From: Deltaproteobacteria bacterium
GTDB taxonomy: Bacteria > Myxococcota_A > UBA9160 > UBA4427
Length of the DNA stretch: 64,000 nt
NCBI GenBank assembly: GCA_029261855.1
Contig: JAJDAN010000021.1
Coordinates: 1-64,000, forward strand
Reading direction: 5' to 3'
This document shows positions 8,866-18,556 of the stretch, one piece after another. Position numbers and translations under genes: made by a program. Numbering within the stretch: the stretch's first letter is position 1; every line of letters starts with the position of its first letter. A model generated the notes under the pieces. That model ran no database searches and was not told where the DNA came from. It was given only the letters and a program-made list of their open reading frames with translations.

Positions 8866-9626
8866 TGGTTCCACCACGGACGGTCGGAGAAGGAGCGCAG
8901 GTCGATCTCGTGGGTCCAGGTGGATCGATGCTGCTTCGCGAGATGAAGGTAGGTGTCCGCGATCTGCGTCGGGAGCAGGAGCCCATCGTGATCCCTGCCC
9001 CGGCTCTCTCGCAACTTTTCGAATCCCTCCGGGCCCAACAGCTTGCCCAGGGTGTCCGGGGCATCCACGGCGCCATCGATCACGATGTGTGCGACGTGGA
9101 TTCCCTTGGGCGCGAACTCCGCGTTGAGCGTCTGGCAGAGCATTCGGCGCCCACCCATCGCCGCCGCATGCGAGTGTTGCCCGCCGTTCCCACGCACCGC
9201 CGCGGTCGACGAGGTGACGAGCAGGGTTCCCTTGCCTCGCGCTTCCATCCGCGGGAACGCGGCCGATGCGAGGCGATACAGACCGAAAGTCCCCAAACGC
9301 CAGCCCATTTCGAAGGCCTTCGCGGACGTGTCCGCGAGCGACCGGTCCCCGATCTGCGCGCCCAGGTTGTAGACGACGACTTCGATGGGGCCGATCTCGG
9401 CTTCGATGGCGGCAACCCGGTCTTCGATGGAATCTGGCTCGATGGCGTTGAGGAGGAAGCCCGTCGCCGAGCCGCCATCGTCCTGGATCGCACTCACCAG
9501 GCGATCGAGCCCTTCCGCGTCACTGCGGCGGCACAGGCAGGCGTGATAGCCCTCCTCGGCGAACCGTCTCCCGACCGTCCCGCCGATTCCCGCACCTGCA
9601 CCCATGACCAGACAAACGGGTTTCAC
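8862..9626 (-). CDS. Atypical SDR family protein lacking the Tyr-Lys pair
   Basis: A 254-residue protein with the SDR Rossmann fold. VMGAGAGIGGTVGRRFAEEG is the nucleotide-binding motif, VVYNLGAQ replaces NNAG and TSSTAAVRG carries the usual serine. At the catalytic YxxxK position it has HAAAM, so both the tyrosine and the lysine are missing. It may bind a nucleotide without classic reductase chemistry, or use another mechanism. Translation starts at GTG (9624-9626), eight bases after a perfect AGGAGG at 9635-9640. Confidence 0.85.
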   Translation of the reverse strand: MKPVCLVMGAGAGIGGTVGRRFAEEGYHACLCRRSDAEGLDRLVSAIQDDGGSATGFLLNAIEPDSIEDRVAAIEAEIGPIEVVVYNLGAQIGDRSLADTSAKAFEMGWRLGTFGLYRLASAAFPRMEARGKGTLLVTSSTAAVRGNGGQHSHAAAMGGRRMLCQTLNAEFAPKGIHVAHIVIDGAVDAPDTLGKLLGPEGFEKLRESRGRDHDGLLLPTQIADTYLHLAKQHRSTWTHEIDLRSFSDRPWWNH

Positions 9627-9640
9627 GTTCGATACCTCCT

Positions 9641-9876
9641 TCAGCGGCCACTGAACTCCTGAATGGCGACCTCTTCACCCGCCGCGATGTAGCGCAGCGC
9701 CGCTTCCTTCATCGCACACGGTCAAGAACTACATCAAGGGCACTGCTCGCGCACCTCGTCGAGCATGGCGTGTTCGAACGCATCGACGTGGGCCGCGACG
9801 GCGCTACGCCAACCCGCCGCGACCTGCGGGCCGAGCCCCCTGCTACGCTGACTGCCCAGCAGCAACAAGGTTCGCC
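9641..9876. other. Intergenic region with a 23-codon reading frame and a possible regulator remnant
   Basis: On the minus strand, 9641-9712 encodes 23 residues (MKEAALRYIAAGEEVAIQEF, then SGR) with its stop one base before the ribosome-binding site of the SDR gene; I cannot assign it. On the plus strand, from about 9722, one frame reads ALLAHLVEHGVFERIDVGRDG, which resembles the tail of a winged-helix regulator and may be a remnant. Neither is supported well enough to call a gene. The region must also hold the promoter of the Fur-family gene. Confidence 0.25.
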
Positions 9877-10311
9877 ATGTCTCACCACACCGCCGACGAA
9901 AAGGCTGCAGAGGAACTGTCGCGGAACGGTCTTCGCGCCACGCGCCAACGGATTGGTGCGCTCCGCCTCCTCCGCCGTATGAAGAGCCACCCGACTTCAG
10001 CGGAACTTCACGCGCGGCTGCTGCCGGACCACGAGAACGTCAGCCAGAAGACCGTCTACGAGATCCTGGACGCCCTGGTCGAGGCGGGTCTCGCCTCTCG
10101 CGTGACGGCGATCGGCGGGTCCTACCGCTATGAAGCGAGGGCGGAGCCCCACTATCACGCGACTTGTCGGGTCTGCAGGCGGCTGTACGACGTTCCGGCG
10201 AGTGCGGACTCCCAGATCCGTGGACGGGCAGATCTTCCCGAGGGATTCCACATCGAAAAGATCGATGTCACGATTCGCGGCCTGTGCCTTCGCTGTCGGG
10301 ACGAGATCTGA
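9877..10311 (+). CDS. Fur-family transcriptional regulator, PerR-like role likely
   Basis: A 144-residue Fur-superfamily repressor. The N-terminal winged helix contains LRATRQRIGALRLLRRMKSHP, then HPTSAELHARL and the recognition-helix region VSQKTVYEILDALVEAGLA. The C-terminal half has YHATCRVCRRLYD with the first structural-zinc CxxC and ends with GLCLRCRDEI, the second CxxC. HYH in EPHYHATC supplies the conserved regulatory histidines. Because a catalase-peroxidase gene with a Fur-type operator in its promoter lies directly downstream, a peroxide-sensing (PerR-like) role is more likely than classical iron control. That is inference from context. Confidence 0.88.
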   Translation: MSHHTADEKAAEELSRNGLRATRQRIGALRLLRRMKSHPTSAELHARLLPDHENVSQKTVYEILDALVEAGLASRVTAIGGSYRYEARAEPHYHATCRVCRRLYDVPASADSQIRGRADLPEGFHIEKIDVTIRGLCLRCRDEI

Positions 10312-10357
10312 GGCGGATCACCGCAGTTCATCGATCCGCCCGGCCCGCTTGGTCACA

Positions 10358-10385
10358 TTGTATAGATAACAATTGCTGTTATCTT
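10358..10385 (+). promoter_or_regulatory. katG promoter with Fur-box-like operator in the spacer
   Basis: A sigma-70 type promoter is visible: TTGTAT (10358-10363), a 16-base spacer and TATCTT (10380-10385). The 19-base GATAACAATTGCTGTTATC (10365-10383) is an inverted repeat with perfect 7-base arms. It has the length and outer bases of the classic Fur box and lies across the spacer and -10 element. Binding by the upstream Fur-family protein would block polymerase. The katG start is 116 bases downstream of the -10. Confidence 0.7.
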
Positions 10386-10452
10386 TTGAGTGCGGTGCTG
10401 CGACGGGATCCATGCTCTCGAGGGTGAACCGCTTCCGCCCCATGCGTATTGA

Positions 10453-12726
<2,274 letters not shown>

Positions 12727-12736
12727 GCGTAGGGAC

Positions 12737-12763
12737 GGGGCGCTACCGTCTGACGGACGCCCC
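12737..12763 (+). terminator. Hairpin after katG, weak terminator candidate
   Basis: GGGGCG (12737-12742) pairs with CGCCCC (12758-12763), and inside it CCGT pairs with ACGG, giving a strong stem just after the katG stop. There is no T-run after it, so it may act with Rho or as an mRNA stabiliser rather than as a true intrinsic terminator. Confidence 0.4.
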
Positions 12764-12783
12764 CTGAGCAGGAGTCTCGAACA

Positions 12784-13545
12784 GTGACGACCCCGACGCT
12801 TCGACTCACGCCGATCGAGACCGGCTGGCTGCGGACGGACTGGGGCGTCCTCTGCAAGGGCCGCGACGGCGAAGCCCGCATTCCCGTCGCGGCATGGCTG
12901 ATCGACCATCCCCAGGGTCGCGTGCTCTTCGACACCGGGATGCACAAGGACGTGCAGCACGACCCGAGTCGCATGGGGGCCGGAGCACCCTACTTCAAGG
13001 CCGAGATCCCGCCCGGTCACGATCTGGGTTTCCTGCTTCGCCAGGAGGGCGTCGCACCCGAGCACGTCGACTACGTCGTCGTGAGCCACCTGCACTTCGA
13101 TCACTGCGGTGGCCTCGCCGAAGTCCCCGACGCGCGCCTCGTCGTACAACGTCGCGAGTGGGACGCGGGCAAGAGCTCGAAGCTCGTCGACGACGGAGTC
13201 TTCATTCCCGCGGACTATCGACTCGGGCACGACGTCGTCGAGCTCGACGGCTATCACGACCTCTTCGGCGATGGACGCGTCGTCTGCGTGCCCACTCCGG
13301 GCCATTCGCCCGGTCATCAGTCGCTTCGGGTGGAGCTCGACAGCGGTCCCGTCCTGCTCACTGCGGACTGCGCCTACTGCGGCTTCATGCTCGACGAAGA
13401 CCTGATGCAGACCGTCGTCTTCGATGAGGCCGAGTTTCTCGCATCGAGACGGCTTCTGAAGAAGCTGCGAAACGAGGGCTGTCAGCTCCTGTTCGGGCAC
13501 GATCCCGAACAATGGGAGTCGCTCCGGCAGGCTGCGGGCAGGTAG
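12784..13545 (+). CDS. Metallo-beta-lactamase-fold hydrolase, AHL-lactonase-like
   Basis: A 253-residue MBL-fold enzyme. SHLHFDHCGG is the HxHxDH dinuclear zinc motif (about residues 102-111). GHSPGHQS supplies the next histidine ligand, LTADCAY the bridging aspartate and LFGHDP the last histidine. The arrangement and size match N-acyl-homoserine-lactone lactonases (AiiA/AttM group), so lactone cleavage or quorum quenching is plausible but not proven. Translation begins at GTG after CAGGAG (12769-12774). It is separated from katG by the hairpin above and may or may not be co-transcribed. Confidence 0.82.
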   Translation: MTTPTLRLTPIETGWLRTDWGVLCKGRDGEARIPVAAWLIDHPQGRVLFDTGMHKDVQHDPSRMGAGAPYFKAEIPPGHDLGFLLRQEGVAPEHVDYVVVSHLHFDHCGGLAEVPDARLVVQRREWDAGKSSKLVDDGVFIPADYRLGHDVVELDGYHDLFGDGRVVCVPTPGHSPGHQSLRVELDSGPVLLTADCAYCGFMLDEDLMQTVVFDEAEFLASRRLLKKLRNEGCQLLFGHDPEQWESLRQAAGR

Positions 13546-13560
13546 TCGACGAGTGTGGGA

Positions 13561-14574
13561 CTAGCGAGGACGGTCGTAGAGGACGATGCAGCGCACTTCG
13601 ATGCTCCGGCGATCGGGCGCGTCGGGGAGCGTCGCCGGATCCTCGAAGGCGCTGTGGAAGCTGAAGGTGCTCGGCGAGGCGGCTTCGCTGGCATCACCCA
13701 GCCTACCCAGCGAGCGCGACAGCGGGCCTGCGGAATCCCACTGTTTGATCAGCAGCGCCTCATCGCCGGTGATCTCGGGGAAGTAGTACCAGCGGTGGCG
13801 ATCGGCATGCTTCGCGAAGTAGTTCTCGCCGACGCGATCCTCATAGTGGATCTCGAAGACGACGAGGTCTTCGGGGTCGACCGTCTGGCTGTCGCATAGC
13901 GCGAGCGGGTGGGACACCACCGGCTCGTTCGAGATGTTGCGCCACAGGTTGATGATCGCGAAGCGGCTTCCGTCGGCCAACGCGTGCTCGGCGTCGCCCT
14001 TGGAGATCAGCGACTCGTTCGCCCCCAGCAACGTGCGCAGCGTGTCGTTCCCGCCAGGAGGCTTCGACAGATCGCGCAATCGCTGCGGGGCGCTGGTGAG
14101 CGTGTAGTCACCGTGCACCATGTGCGCGGGCGCCTGCACCTGCTGCCCGCCCGCAATCCGCATTCGACTCTTCTTGCCGAGAGCCGAGCGAACGTTGTGA
14201 TCGAACGCAAATGCGCGGCCGCCGGTCGCCTCCTCGACGATGCGCACGCACTCCGGGTAGTAGTCCTGCATGACCTGCTGCTGATCGAGAAAGTCCAGGC
14301 CGTCTCGCCCCAGTGGCCGTTCCTGCAGCTCGAAGCCATTGCTGGCCAGACTGCGGGCCTGGGCGCCCGACAGGGCCCGAGCGTCATGGACGGTCATCTC
14401 GCGCTTCGCCCGATGCACGCCCTGCATGTCGCGGTCGCTGCCGTCGGGATCCCGGCGAATGAGCACCTTGCCGTTGCGGTAGAGCGACGACTCGACGGAT
14501 TCGTCCAGATAGTTGAAGAAACCGAGGCTGTGACCCTCGGCCTCGGGCTTCACGGCTTCAGTCTTTCCACGCAC
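13561..14574 (-). CDS. CmcJ/NvfI-like oxidoreductase family protein
   Basis: A protein of about 337 residues resembling the CmcJ/NvfI family, known from cephamycin biosynthesis (CmcJ) and fungal non-haem oxygenases. Characteristic segments are FNYLDES near the start, AFDHNVRS, HGDYT (about two-thirds through the N-terminal half), FAIINLWRNIS, the long EIHYEDRVGENYFAKHADRHRWYYFP region (which I cite only in outline), LIKQWDSAG and a C-terminal FSFHSAFEDP with SIEVRCIVLY. I chose the GTG at 14574, which has GGAGG seven bases upstream inside the previous gene. A second GTG at 14553 overlaps the stop codon of the serine hydrolase (GTGA). Either way it is translationally coupled to that hydrolase. 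The natural substrate is unknown. Confidence 0.75.
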   Translation of the reverse strand: MRGKTEAVKPEAEGHSLGFFNYLDESVESSLYRNGKVLIRRDPDGSDRDMQGVHRAKREMTVHDARALSGAQARSLASNGFELQERPLGRDGLDFLDQQQVMQDYYPECVRIVEEATGGRAFAFDHNVRSALGKKSRMRIAGGQQVQAPAHMVHGDYTLTSAPQRLRDLSKPPGGNDTLRTLLGANESLISKGDAEHALADGSRFAIINLWRNISNEPVVSHPLALCDSQTVDPEDLVVFEIHYEDRVGENYFAKHADRHRWYYFPEITGDEALLIKQWDSAGPLSRSLGRLGDASEAASPSTFSFHSAFEDPATLPDAPDRRSIEVRCIVLYDRPR

Positions 14575-15854
14575 CGCAGCACCTCCGCCTGGTAGACCTT
14601 TCCTCGCTCGTTGAGGATGTCCAGCACGTGCAGCGACGTGGGCACGAAGCCGAACCCGATCTCGTGCCCGGGATGCCATTGAAAGATCGATCCGCCCAGG
14701 CCCATCCAGCCATAGAAGCCTTCTCTGCCGACGTTGAACGCGCGCTCGAGCCCAGAGGCGCTGGCGCTGGTTTCGGTGAACAGGTTCACGCCACCCTGCG
14801 TGAAGTTGGTCCCCGTGAAACCCATGTCTGCCTCGACGGGACGCTCGTGCAGGGCCCGCCAGCCCTTCTCATTCACGTACTCCCGTTCTGCCCATCTCCC
14901 GCCGGCCGACATCATGGCCGCGATCCTCGCCAGGCCTCGCGCGGAGCAGTTCGCTGCGGCAGAAGGCGTTTCTCCCATGGCGACGACGCGCTCGTTGAAG
15001 AACCCGATCCCCTTCATCCCCTTGTAGGGAGCTGGGGCTCCTCGGGTAGTGGCATGCCGAAACGATGGAAGGATCCGGAGCAGCCTTCCGAGAATCTGCA
15101 GGATGTTGTGCACGATCTTCCTTCCCAGGATCCTGGGCTTCAGGCTCTGGAGGAACTGAAAGACGAACCCGAGCGGCACGACCTTCGAGATCCGACTCAG
15201 CTCGGCTTCCCGGACGCCGATGATCGCGTCGGCCTCGAGTGGACTGCTGATCTCCTCGCGCAGGAATTCACCGAGCGTTCGGCCCCCGGGATCGACCCGG
15301 CGAAAGACCTCGTTCACGATCCAGCCGCGGGTGATGGCGTGGTACTCCCTTCTGCCGCTCTCCCCTTTTCCATTCGGCTTCCGGAATCGCAGCGGATGGG
15401 CCTCGATCACCTTTCCGATCCGGTTCTGCTTGATGTTCGGCGTGAGCAGGTCCTCGGGATCGAGGGAGGTGGTGAAGGCGGCCATGCCGCCCTCGTGGCG
15501 CATCAGTTCCGCGACGGTGAGATCGGCCTTTCCATTCGCCGCGAATTCCGGCCAGTAGTCGACGATCTTCGCGTCATATTCGAGCAGGCCTCTCCCCACG
15601 AGAGCGGCCATCGCGATGGCCTCGAGGCTCTTGCCACTGCTGAAGATGTTGACGATGGAGTCTGGCGAGAATCGGGCGTCGTTCGTCGTCGAGGCCCAGA
15701 GATCGACCACTCGCTCGCCCTTGTGGTAGACGCAGAGCTGGGTGTTCTCCTCCGCCATCGTCCGCATCTCGTGCTCGTACAGCTGCTTCACGGACTCGAA
15801 GCCGGGCGCCACTGTTCCCTGGACTCGAACCTGCTCTCCCGCACCACGGCCCAT
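14550..15854 (-). CDS. Beta-lactamase-fold serine hydrolase (EstB/class C like)
   Basis: A 434-residue serine hydrolase of the beta-lactamase/penicillin-binding-protein fold, of the kind annotated as esterase EstB-like. IFSSGKSLEAIA contains the SxxK nucleophile motif (Ser-Ser-Gly-Lys). REYHAITRGW supplies the Tyr of the YxN-type motif. GLGGSIFQWHPGHEIGFGFVP near the C-terminus holds the HxG-like third motif. No signal peptide is visible from the chosen ATG at 15852-15854, which follows GGGGAAAG. It overlaps the CmcJ-like gene downstream, so hydrolase and oxidoreductase may act on one metabolite. Confidence 0.82.
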   Translation of the reverse strand: MGRGAGEQVRVQGTVAPGFESVKQLYEHEMRTMAEENTQLCVYHKGERVVDLWASTTNDARFSPDSIVNIFSSGKSLEAIAMAALVGRGLLEYDAKIVDYWPEFAANGKADLTVAELMRHEGGMAAFTTSLDPEDLLTPNIKQNRIGKVIEAHPLRFRKPNGKGESGRREYHAITRGWIVNEVFRRVDPGGRTLGEFLREEISSPLEADAIIGVREAELSRISKVVPLGFVFQFLQSLKPRILGRKIVHNILQILGRLLRILPSFRHATTRGAPAPYKGMKGIGFFNERVVAMGETPSAAANCSARGLARIAAMMSAGGRWAEREYVNEKGWRALHERPVEADMGFTGTNFTQGGVNLFTETSASASGLERAFNVGREGFYGWMGLGGSIFQWHPGHEIGFGFVPTSLHVLDILNERGKVYQAEVLRCVERLKP

Positions 15855-15994
15855 CGCTTTCCCCGATTCAGATTGGAGGCCAAGCGTACCAGGATGAAGG
15901 CCGTTTCGAGGGGTGGCCGACGGGCCCGGCCGTGTATGATCGAGACCATCTGAAACCAACCAAGACGGACCGGGACGGATCGAGGCGGGCAACC

Positions 15995-16897
15995 ATGAGC
16001 GTCAGCGACCAGGGTGCGAAGCGAGGGGTCTACCGGCGTTTCGTCAGCTACATCGACCGGACGCGCGAGTACTACGCCGCGCAGGGCTACGAGCGGCCCT
16101 ATTCCTGGGCCCAGTTCGACGACGCCCCCTTCACGCCGCTCCCCGGGCCCCTCTCGGAGCTGCGCGTCGCGCTGGTCACGACGGCGAGCCCGGTGGGCAA
16201 GCAAACGGCGTCGGACGGCGTCCTGCGCGGCGGCAAGGAAGTGTGGTCCGGCAGCACCGACGACCCGCCCGAGGCGCTCTTCACCGACGACCTCGCCTGG
16301 GACAAGGAAGCGACGCACACCGACGACGTCGAATCATTCCTGCCGATCCGCAAGCTGAGCGATTTCGCTGAAGCCGGACGGATCGGCAGCCTGGCCCCGC
16401 GCTTTCACGGCGTCCCCACCGACTACAGCCAGCGTCGCACCATCGAGCTGGATGCCCCGGAGATCCTGCGACGCTGCCGCGAAGACGGCGTCGACGTGGC
16501 CTTGCTCGTCCCCTTGTGACCCGTCTGCCACCAGACCGTGAGTCTGGTCGCACGCCACCTGGAAGCCAACGGCATCGCCACCATCGTGATCGGCAGCGCC
16601 CGGGACATCGTCGAGGAGTGCGGCGTGGCGCGCTTCCTCTTCAGCGACTTCCCGCTCGGCAATCCCTGTGGTCGCCCCTACGAACCCGACATGCAACGAG
16701 AGATCGTCGGCTACGCGCTCGACGTCCTCTCGAACGCGACGCTGCCGCGGACGACCGTGCAGACGCCCTTCGTGTGGAGCGAAGACGACTCCTGGAAGCA
16801 GGGCTACGCACGCGTCGACGCCGAGAGCGCCGAGAAACTCCGCAAGGCCGGTGAAGCCCGTCGTGCCCGTCAGGCGAAGGCGCGGCCGACGGACTAG
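15995..16897 (+). CDS. GrdB-like selenoprotein with in-frame UGA (U-P-V-C)
   Basis: A 300-residue protein if the UGA at 16517-16519 is read as selenocysteine 175. Upstream the frame encodes a GrdB-family N-terminal region (SELRVALVTTASP, FHGVPTDYSQRR, ILRRCREDGVDVALLVPL). Downstream it continues in the same frame with PVCHQTVSLVARHLEANGI, VIGSARDIVEECGVARF, SDFPLGNPCGRPYEPDMQ and ALDVL, the conserved C-terminal part of the glycine/sarcosine/betaine reductase selenoprotein B family. The UGA falls exactly on the first residue of the family redox motif (U-P-V-C, normally C-P-V-C in non-selenium homologues). A bacterial SECIS-like hairpin follows. The start is ATG at 15995 after GAGGCGGG. It is first in a rightward group with the peroxiredoxin-like selenoprotein. 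Aerobic homologues have no proven reaction. Confidence 0.88.
16517..16548 (+). promoter_or_regulatory. Selenocysteine UGA and SECIS hairpin of the GrdB-like gene
   Basis: UGA lies at 16517-16519. ACCAGAC (16530-16536) pairs perfectly with GTCTGGT (16542-16548) around the 5-base loop CGTGA. The loop G at 16538 is preceded by 18 bases after the UGA. A short stem, a small loop and a G in the first two loop positions match the known form of bacterial SECIS elements bound by SelB. Confidence 0.85.
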
Positions 16898-17039
16898 AAC
16901 GTCGAATTGTCGTTCTCCATCGCAGTCCGGCCCGGGTCTGGCTGTCGCCGAGAAGATCAGGGACGATGGAAGCCGCCAAGGGGGCTCCCCGTGCGGGCTC
17001 GACTCGCCCGTCCAGGAAGAGGCGAAGAGGAGAAGCGGA

Positions 17040-17795
17040 GTGGGTGATGTGGTCCTCGGTCTGGCTTCGCTGGTCGTCGTGGCGACCTCGATCGGTCTCT
17101 GGATCCGTGCAACCAAGCGCCTGGAGATCCCGAAGAACCGGACCGGCTTCGTCGCGGCCTGGATCGTCGCAGCGAGCCTGGGCGTGGCGGCTCTCGCGGG
17201 CGAGCCGGGTTGGCTCGGAGGCATCGCGGCAGGTCTCGCCGTCTTCGCAACGGCCTTCCTGCTTCTGACCGTCGCGATCGGCGGCCAGAAGGTCGCGGGC
17301 AATGCCATCCGGGTGGGAAACACGATCCCCGCTTTCACGGCCAACGATGAACACGGGCAAGCCTTCGACTCGCAGAGCCTCGCCGGGCACCCGGTCCTCA
17401 TCAAGTTCTTTCGCGGGCACTGGTGACCCTACTGTGTCGCCGAGTTGCGGCGATGGGAAGAACTGAGGCCCGAATTCGATGCGCGGGGTGTGAAGATCCT
17501 GACGGTCAGCACCGACACCCCGGGTGAGCTCGCCAAGGGGCGTCGCAAGCACCACCTCGGCGCCACGATGCTCTCGGACCGCGAGCTGGCGGTGACCGAC
17601 CGCTTCGGGCTGCGCAACCAGGGCATCCACTCCGGCCCGCCCCCGCCGATCGCCGCCAAGGCCCTGCCCGTCCCGACGTCCCTGCTGGTGGACGAGAACG
17701 GAAAGGTGCTGTGGATGGACCAGTCCGAGAACTATCAGCGGCGTTCGGACCCCGACTACGTCCTCGCGGCCCTGCGCGAGCACCTCGATTCATGA
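17040..17795 (+). CDS. Membrane-anchored peroxiredoxin/thioredoxin-like selenoprotein (U-P-Y-C)
   Basis: A 251-residue protein if the UGA at 17424-17426 is read as selenocysteine 129. Three hydrophobic segments lie near residues 2-21, 36-55 and 60-84, followed by an AhpC/TSA-like thioredoxin fold (VGNTIPAFTANDEHGQAF, then LIKFFRGHW). The UGA is followed in frame by PYCVAELRRWEELRPEF, then KILTVSTDTPGELAKG and PTSLLVDENGKVLW. The active-site motif is therefore W-U-P-Y-C, with selenocysteine replacing the first, nucleophilic cysteine of the usual CPYC. GTG at 17040 follows AGGAG by seven bases. Its stop overlaps the ATG of the next gene (ATGA). Likely role: thiol-dependent peroxide or disulfide reduction at the membrane; the side it faces is not certain. 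Confidence 0.88.
17424..17455 (+). promoter_or_regulatory. Selenocysteine UGA and SECIS hairpin of the peroxiredoxin-like gene
   Basis: UGA lies at 17424-17426. TCGCC (17437-17441) pairs with GGCGA (17449-17453). Two outer G-U pairs (17435-17436 with 17454-17455) and an inner G-C pair extend it to eight pairs with a 5-base AGTTG loop. The loop region begins 15-17 bases after the UGA and contains G at its second position, as expected of bacterial SECIS elements. Confidence 0.78.
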
Positions 17796-18478
17796 AGAAG
17801 TGGTTCGTTCGAACCGTCCTTGCGATCGCGATCTTGTTCCTGGCTGCGTTCTGGCAGCTCTTCTTTTCATCGCGCCCCGCGCTGACCATCGATCCGGCAA
17901 CACTCGCGGGGGATGGCAGTACGATCGACTACTGCGATCTCGCTGAGCTCGACGGCCGCGGCAAGAAGGCGGCGGACATCCCGAAAGGGAACACGCCGGG
18001 CTGCAGCTACAGCCACTTCCCGCTGCCGGTCCTGGCCGAATGCACCGAGCCCCTCGTCTCCGGGGCGGCGGACATTCGCGGCCTGTGGATCGGCGTCGAC
18101 GGGGTTCACGTCGGCCACGTGGAACGCGTGGAGCAATGCGGCCGGCGCACGGTGGTCACCTCGTCGGGCATCATCCACGACGCGGGTCCCAACAGCACGC
18201 TGGGCGAAACGACCAACGACACCGAGGGCGGGGTCCTGTTCACGATCGGCGACCGTGAGTACTGCCCGCGGACATCCGCCAGCATGATCTGGAACGACGG
18301 CGTGCTCGACTTCCACGTGTTCGGCCAGGGCCCGGTCGTCGTGAGGCGCTATCTCGAGGGCGACCAGCTCGTCTGGGAATACGTCGACGGCAGCGTCACG
18401 CGGATGGATCGGATCTGCACCCTGCCCGAGGACCAGAAGGTCCCCAAGCCGCGAGGCCGGCGATTCCAACTCTTCTAG
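17792..18478 (+). CDS. Unrecognised membrane-anchored exported protein
   Basis: A 228-residue protein I do not recognise. An N-terminal hydrophobic segment (TVLAIAILFLAAFWQLFF, about residues 8-25) should anchor or export it. The rest is mostly polar, with six cysteines (in DYCDLAE, GCSYSH, LAECTE, VEQCG, EYCPR and ICTLP) that could form disulfides outside the cytoplasm. Its ATG overlaps the stop codon of the peroxiredoxin-like selenoprotein (ATGA), so it is translationally coupled to it. It may therefore be a partner or substrate of that redox protein. No function is claimed. Confidence 0.75.
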   Translation: MKKWFVRTVLAIAILFLAAFWQLFFSSRPALTIDPATLAGDGSTIDYCDLAELDGRGKKAADIPKGNTPGCSYSHFPLPVLAECTEPLVSGAADIRGLWIGVDGVHVGHVERVEQCGRRTVVTSSGIIHDAGPNSTLGETTNDTEGGVLFTIGDREYCPRTSASMIWNDGVLDFHVFGQGPVVVRRYLEGDQLVWEYVDGSVTRMDRICTLPEDQKVPKPRGRRFQLF

Positions 18479-18556
18479 TTTCGTCGGCAGATGCGAGACG
18501 TCAGAAGCGAGATGTCAGCAACGAGATCCATCTCAGCCAGGGGAGCACGAACGGCC

